Of a stretch of DNA of 64,000 nt, positions 61,301 to 64,000 are shown piece by piece (positions within the stretch are counted from its first letter, which is position 1; each line of letters starts with the position of its first letter). Position numbers and translations under genes: made by a program. Where the stretch lies: positions 1,054,001 through 1,118,000 of the forward strand of contig JABVXV010000002.1 in assembly GCA_013365325.1 (NCBI GenBank), written 5' to 3'. The notes beneath the pieces were generated by a model, which made no database searches, was not told the origin of the DNA, and saw nothing but the letters and a program-made list of their open reading frames with translations. This DNA is from Dipetalonema caudispina. Taxonomy: Eukaryota; Nematoda; Chromadorea; Rhabditida; Onchocercidae.

Positions 61301-63055
61301 AACAGTTCGGTATCCTAAACAATTGCTACCGATAATTGACTTCTTCCCCTGTCCTTCTTTACATACACTTCCCTTCTATCGATGCGATGTACAGTGTGAG
61401 CGATAATAAGTTACTTATAATTTACCTCTCCGAATTTTCATCTCAAGCCCCTTCTGTTAGATAATTGATTGGTACTTGATGTCTAAAAGAGTCATTTATG
61501 ATTCATGGTTAATATTGGTACTGTTAGTTAGTGATAATGAGCTTTATGATTAAATTATATTTGTAAAATTCTTCCAAATAATATAAACTGAATTCCTGAG
61601 GACCGAAAGATGATAGTACATTGAATAAATACTTTTCAATAATTTCGATTCCGCTGATATCATCTCATTCTTGATATTGAGTATTCTAAATTCGATTGTT
61701 GCAGTTACACCAATGCAGAATATATTTTCCGGAAAGTTCAAAGAGACCGAGAAAACTGTTATTACGATTAATCATCGCAGCTTACCAATGAACGGATGTA
61801 AGTCTTCTTCGGGAAGTTCGAGAGATCGTGCAAAGTTTTTTGAGTGTTGATAAGGCTTTTTCAAAGATAGGCTGGAATGAAACCATGTAACCTGTGGTCA
61901 TTTATGGTTTAATTTGAACTGTTTGATTTACAGAGGATGGTACATCATTGGTGTTGTATTGAGAAAGGGAAGAAAGAGTACGGTGGATGCTGGCGGTACT
62001 CTCAGATAAGAGAGAAGCCAGTCAAATTCATGAAATGGGTATCAAAATACATTCCATAGCTATGAGTGTTACATCTTGGCTGTTTTGCCCTCAGCCATGA
62101 ATTAGCCTAAGGTTGCATTTTTGCCTAATCTTCCCTTACTTCAAACTCTTCACCATTCTCTCAATATTAAATTAGCCGTGATCTTATTCAGCTAATCTTA
62201 TCTCTCACTTTCTTCATTCTCTATCTTCATCCTTTATATTTTATCAATCCCTTTTCTATCTTTTTCTAATGTGCTATCCAACGATTCGGTGGTTGTTTCA
62301 TGAAATTGATTGCAGTGATAGAACTTATTTGAATTTAATCAGTGAAAGTCTAAATTTTGAATTTTTCCAACTTTGAAATGAAAAGATTGCTATGATCCAA
62401 TACTGCCCCGTCGTAAGATATGCTGTACTTTGCATATATACATGAATAATTAAGCAAAACTCCATCCATTGTGTTGTGTATACTTTCAAGAAATTTTAAA
62501 AAAAACTGTGGGATCAAGTTTCTGCGCTAATGATCATTTCATCAGCAAAGAAGGATGTGCCAGTCATTTTTAATGATTAATTCACTTTGCACACAAAGTT
62601 TACCAATTATGCCGTTAGGCTTGTCATAAGTGGTTTATGATATAGGACTGACTGTTACTCATACTTCGGTATAGTTCAATCGTTTCAAAACTATTGAACT
62701 CACGGATGTATCTATGATCCGGCAGATACGAGGAAGAAGTTTAGATTTGCCAGTTTTCTTCATTGAATTATTATTTGCTAACCAAAATTAATGACTTTCA
62801 TACAGATTACAATATTTGGCATCTGCTAACTTACATATTTACCATACACAGAATTGGATGGTGTAAATGGAATTCTTTTGTGTTTTCAGTAAAATTTCCA
62901 AGGTAACAATCAGGAGAAACTGCTAATAAACTGCTTTATCCAGCTGATCCCAGCGATTGAAAAATGTTTTGAGTGGAATCTAAACATATCGACACAAAAG
63001 GAGGATATATGGTATTTAAAAATAAACATTGCAGCTGATTTTTCACTTTTTTCAC
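58339..63055. other. Gene-poor AT-rich region
   Basis: About 4.7 kb with no supported gene. The plus-strand frame at 58844-59053 is Cys-rich but isolated. A frame starting near 61690 (acceptor GTTGCAG, donor GGAT/GTAAGTC at 61798) has good splice sites, but the next acceptor I could find creates a stop. I see no RNA genes or clear repeats here. Confidence 0.45.
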
Positions 63056-63263
63056 CTTTAGTTTTATAAATTTTCATCTTTGAGTCATCAGATCTATTCC
63101 GTGATTTGGCACTATCATCTTTCTCGGTACTAATACATTTGTGCTGTTGAAAAAGCATCGTGATATTGGTCTCATTATTCTTTTCGATTATATTTATTCT
63201 TTTCCGATTTGTCAATGGTATATCCTTAATGCCTTTTAGTGTATTTTTTCCAAATTCCTCACT
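63056..63263 (-). CDS. Candidate internal exon of an unrecognised minus-strand gene
   Basis: An open segment of 208 nt lies between an acceptor (TTTACATAG) and a donor (TAAAG/GTGAAA) on the minus strand. It encodes a Lys/Asn/Ser-rich, very hydrophilic stretch (including SRNRSDDSKMKIYKTK) that looks disordered. Upstream exons would lie beyond 63263, possibly outside the window. No family recognised. Confidence 0.3.
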
Positions 63264-64000
63264 CTATGTAAATAAATCTTACTTCCTTTGACATTATCCA
63301 TCTATTACTGCCTCTCGATACAATGGGAAATCTTACGACAGCAATCATTTACGTCAATAATATATAGTAATTGATTTTGATAACTATTGGAAAATAGTTG
63401 TGATAAGAGATTTTGCGTATAAATGTTGATTGCTTTACGATCACATTTCATTACTTTTTCAATATCGTATCATATATCTAAGCGGTTTTAATCTCTTAAT
63501 ACACAACTAAAATTCCGAATCTGAAATTTCAGCGAGTCATATCCTCCGTTGTATCATCACTGTATCCATAGTAACTGATTACATAGGGAGGTAATTGAAT
63601 ATCAAAGGAGATAGCAAGACATATATCTTCGCAAACTCTTTAAGAATATGATGATTAAATGATGAATTTGCACAACCTAATCGGCACTGTTTAAATGAAT
63701 TTAAATTTCTGTTTTGATTTCTCATCAACTATGATTTATCGATCTATCACAAAACTATGATAATAGAAATCTGATCTCATCTATAATATTATGATGCACT
63801 TCTTCCCGTCCAACTGTATTGAACTCTTATAACAATTATAAAAAGTGAGCTTTATGAAATTTAATTAAAAGTGCCAAGCTAATGAATGCCAACTCATGTC
63901 TAATTAATATGAACTGAATTCGTGCGTGATGCAAATGCTTATTATTTACTTTTTTGACGCTATTTTCCGTACATATACACGTAAAGAAAGATGTGATATT

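Noticed and set aside
61689..61800. Possible exon with good acceptor and donor
   Set aside because: Joining it to the next plausible acceptor (61934) creates an immediate stop; no start or partner found.

Overview
The window is eukaryotic nuclear DNA, very AT-rich. Genes are broken into many short exons with GT-AG introns and U-rich TTTTCAG-type acceptors. Gene content and intron style point to a nematode, most probably a clade III filarial-like parasite. That placement is inference, because no rRNA or mitochondrial marker is present. Reading frames were rebuilt by hand from splice consensus and phase; for the main genes the joined exons keep one open frame.

Layout. (1) 2338-6145, plus: a CBX/Polycomb-type chromodomain protein with a C-terminal Pc-box-like tail. 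(2) 6.1-13 kb: mostly non-coding, with several weak exon candidates. (3) 13045-15373, plus: an unrecognised five-exon gene for a basic, Ser/Pro-rich protein. (4) 15.4-23.7 kb: intergenic, with a perfect hairpin, degenerate AT-rich tandem arrays and weak exon candidates. (5) 23761-36994, plus: a complete 30-exon unc-16/JIP3-type kinesin-JNK scaffold. (6) 37995-41537, minus: a six-exon secreted tyrosinase-like protein that seems to have lost both copper sites; it converges on unc-16. (7) 41.5-46 kb: intergenic. (8) 46037-53728, plus: a complete 31-exon SMC3 cohesin subunit of 1204 residues. (9) 55702-57833, plus: a divergent GSK3-like kinase with a GC-AG intron. (10) 57.8-64 kb: sparse, with a possible retroelement protease relic and one candidate exon.

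These genes do not form a pathway: chromatin silencing, axonal transport scaffolding, a secreted cuticle or extracellular candidate, cohesin and a signalling kinase simply lie side by side. The points most worth following are the Polycomb CBX protein (C. elegans has no canonical Pc), the tyrosinase-family pseudoenzyme, and the GSK3-like kinase lacking the primed-substrate arginine.
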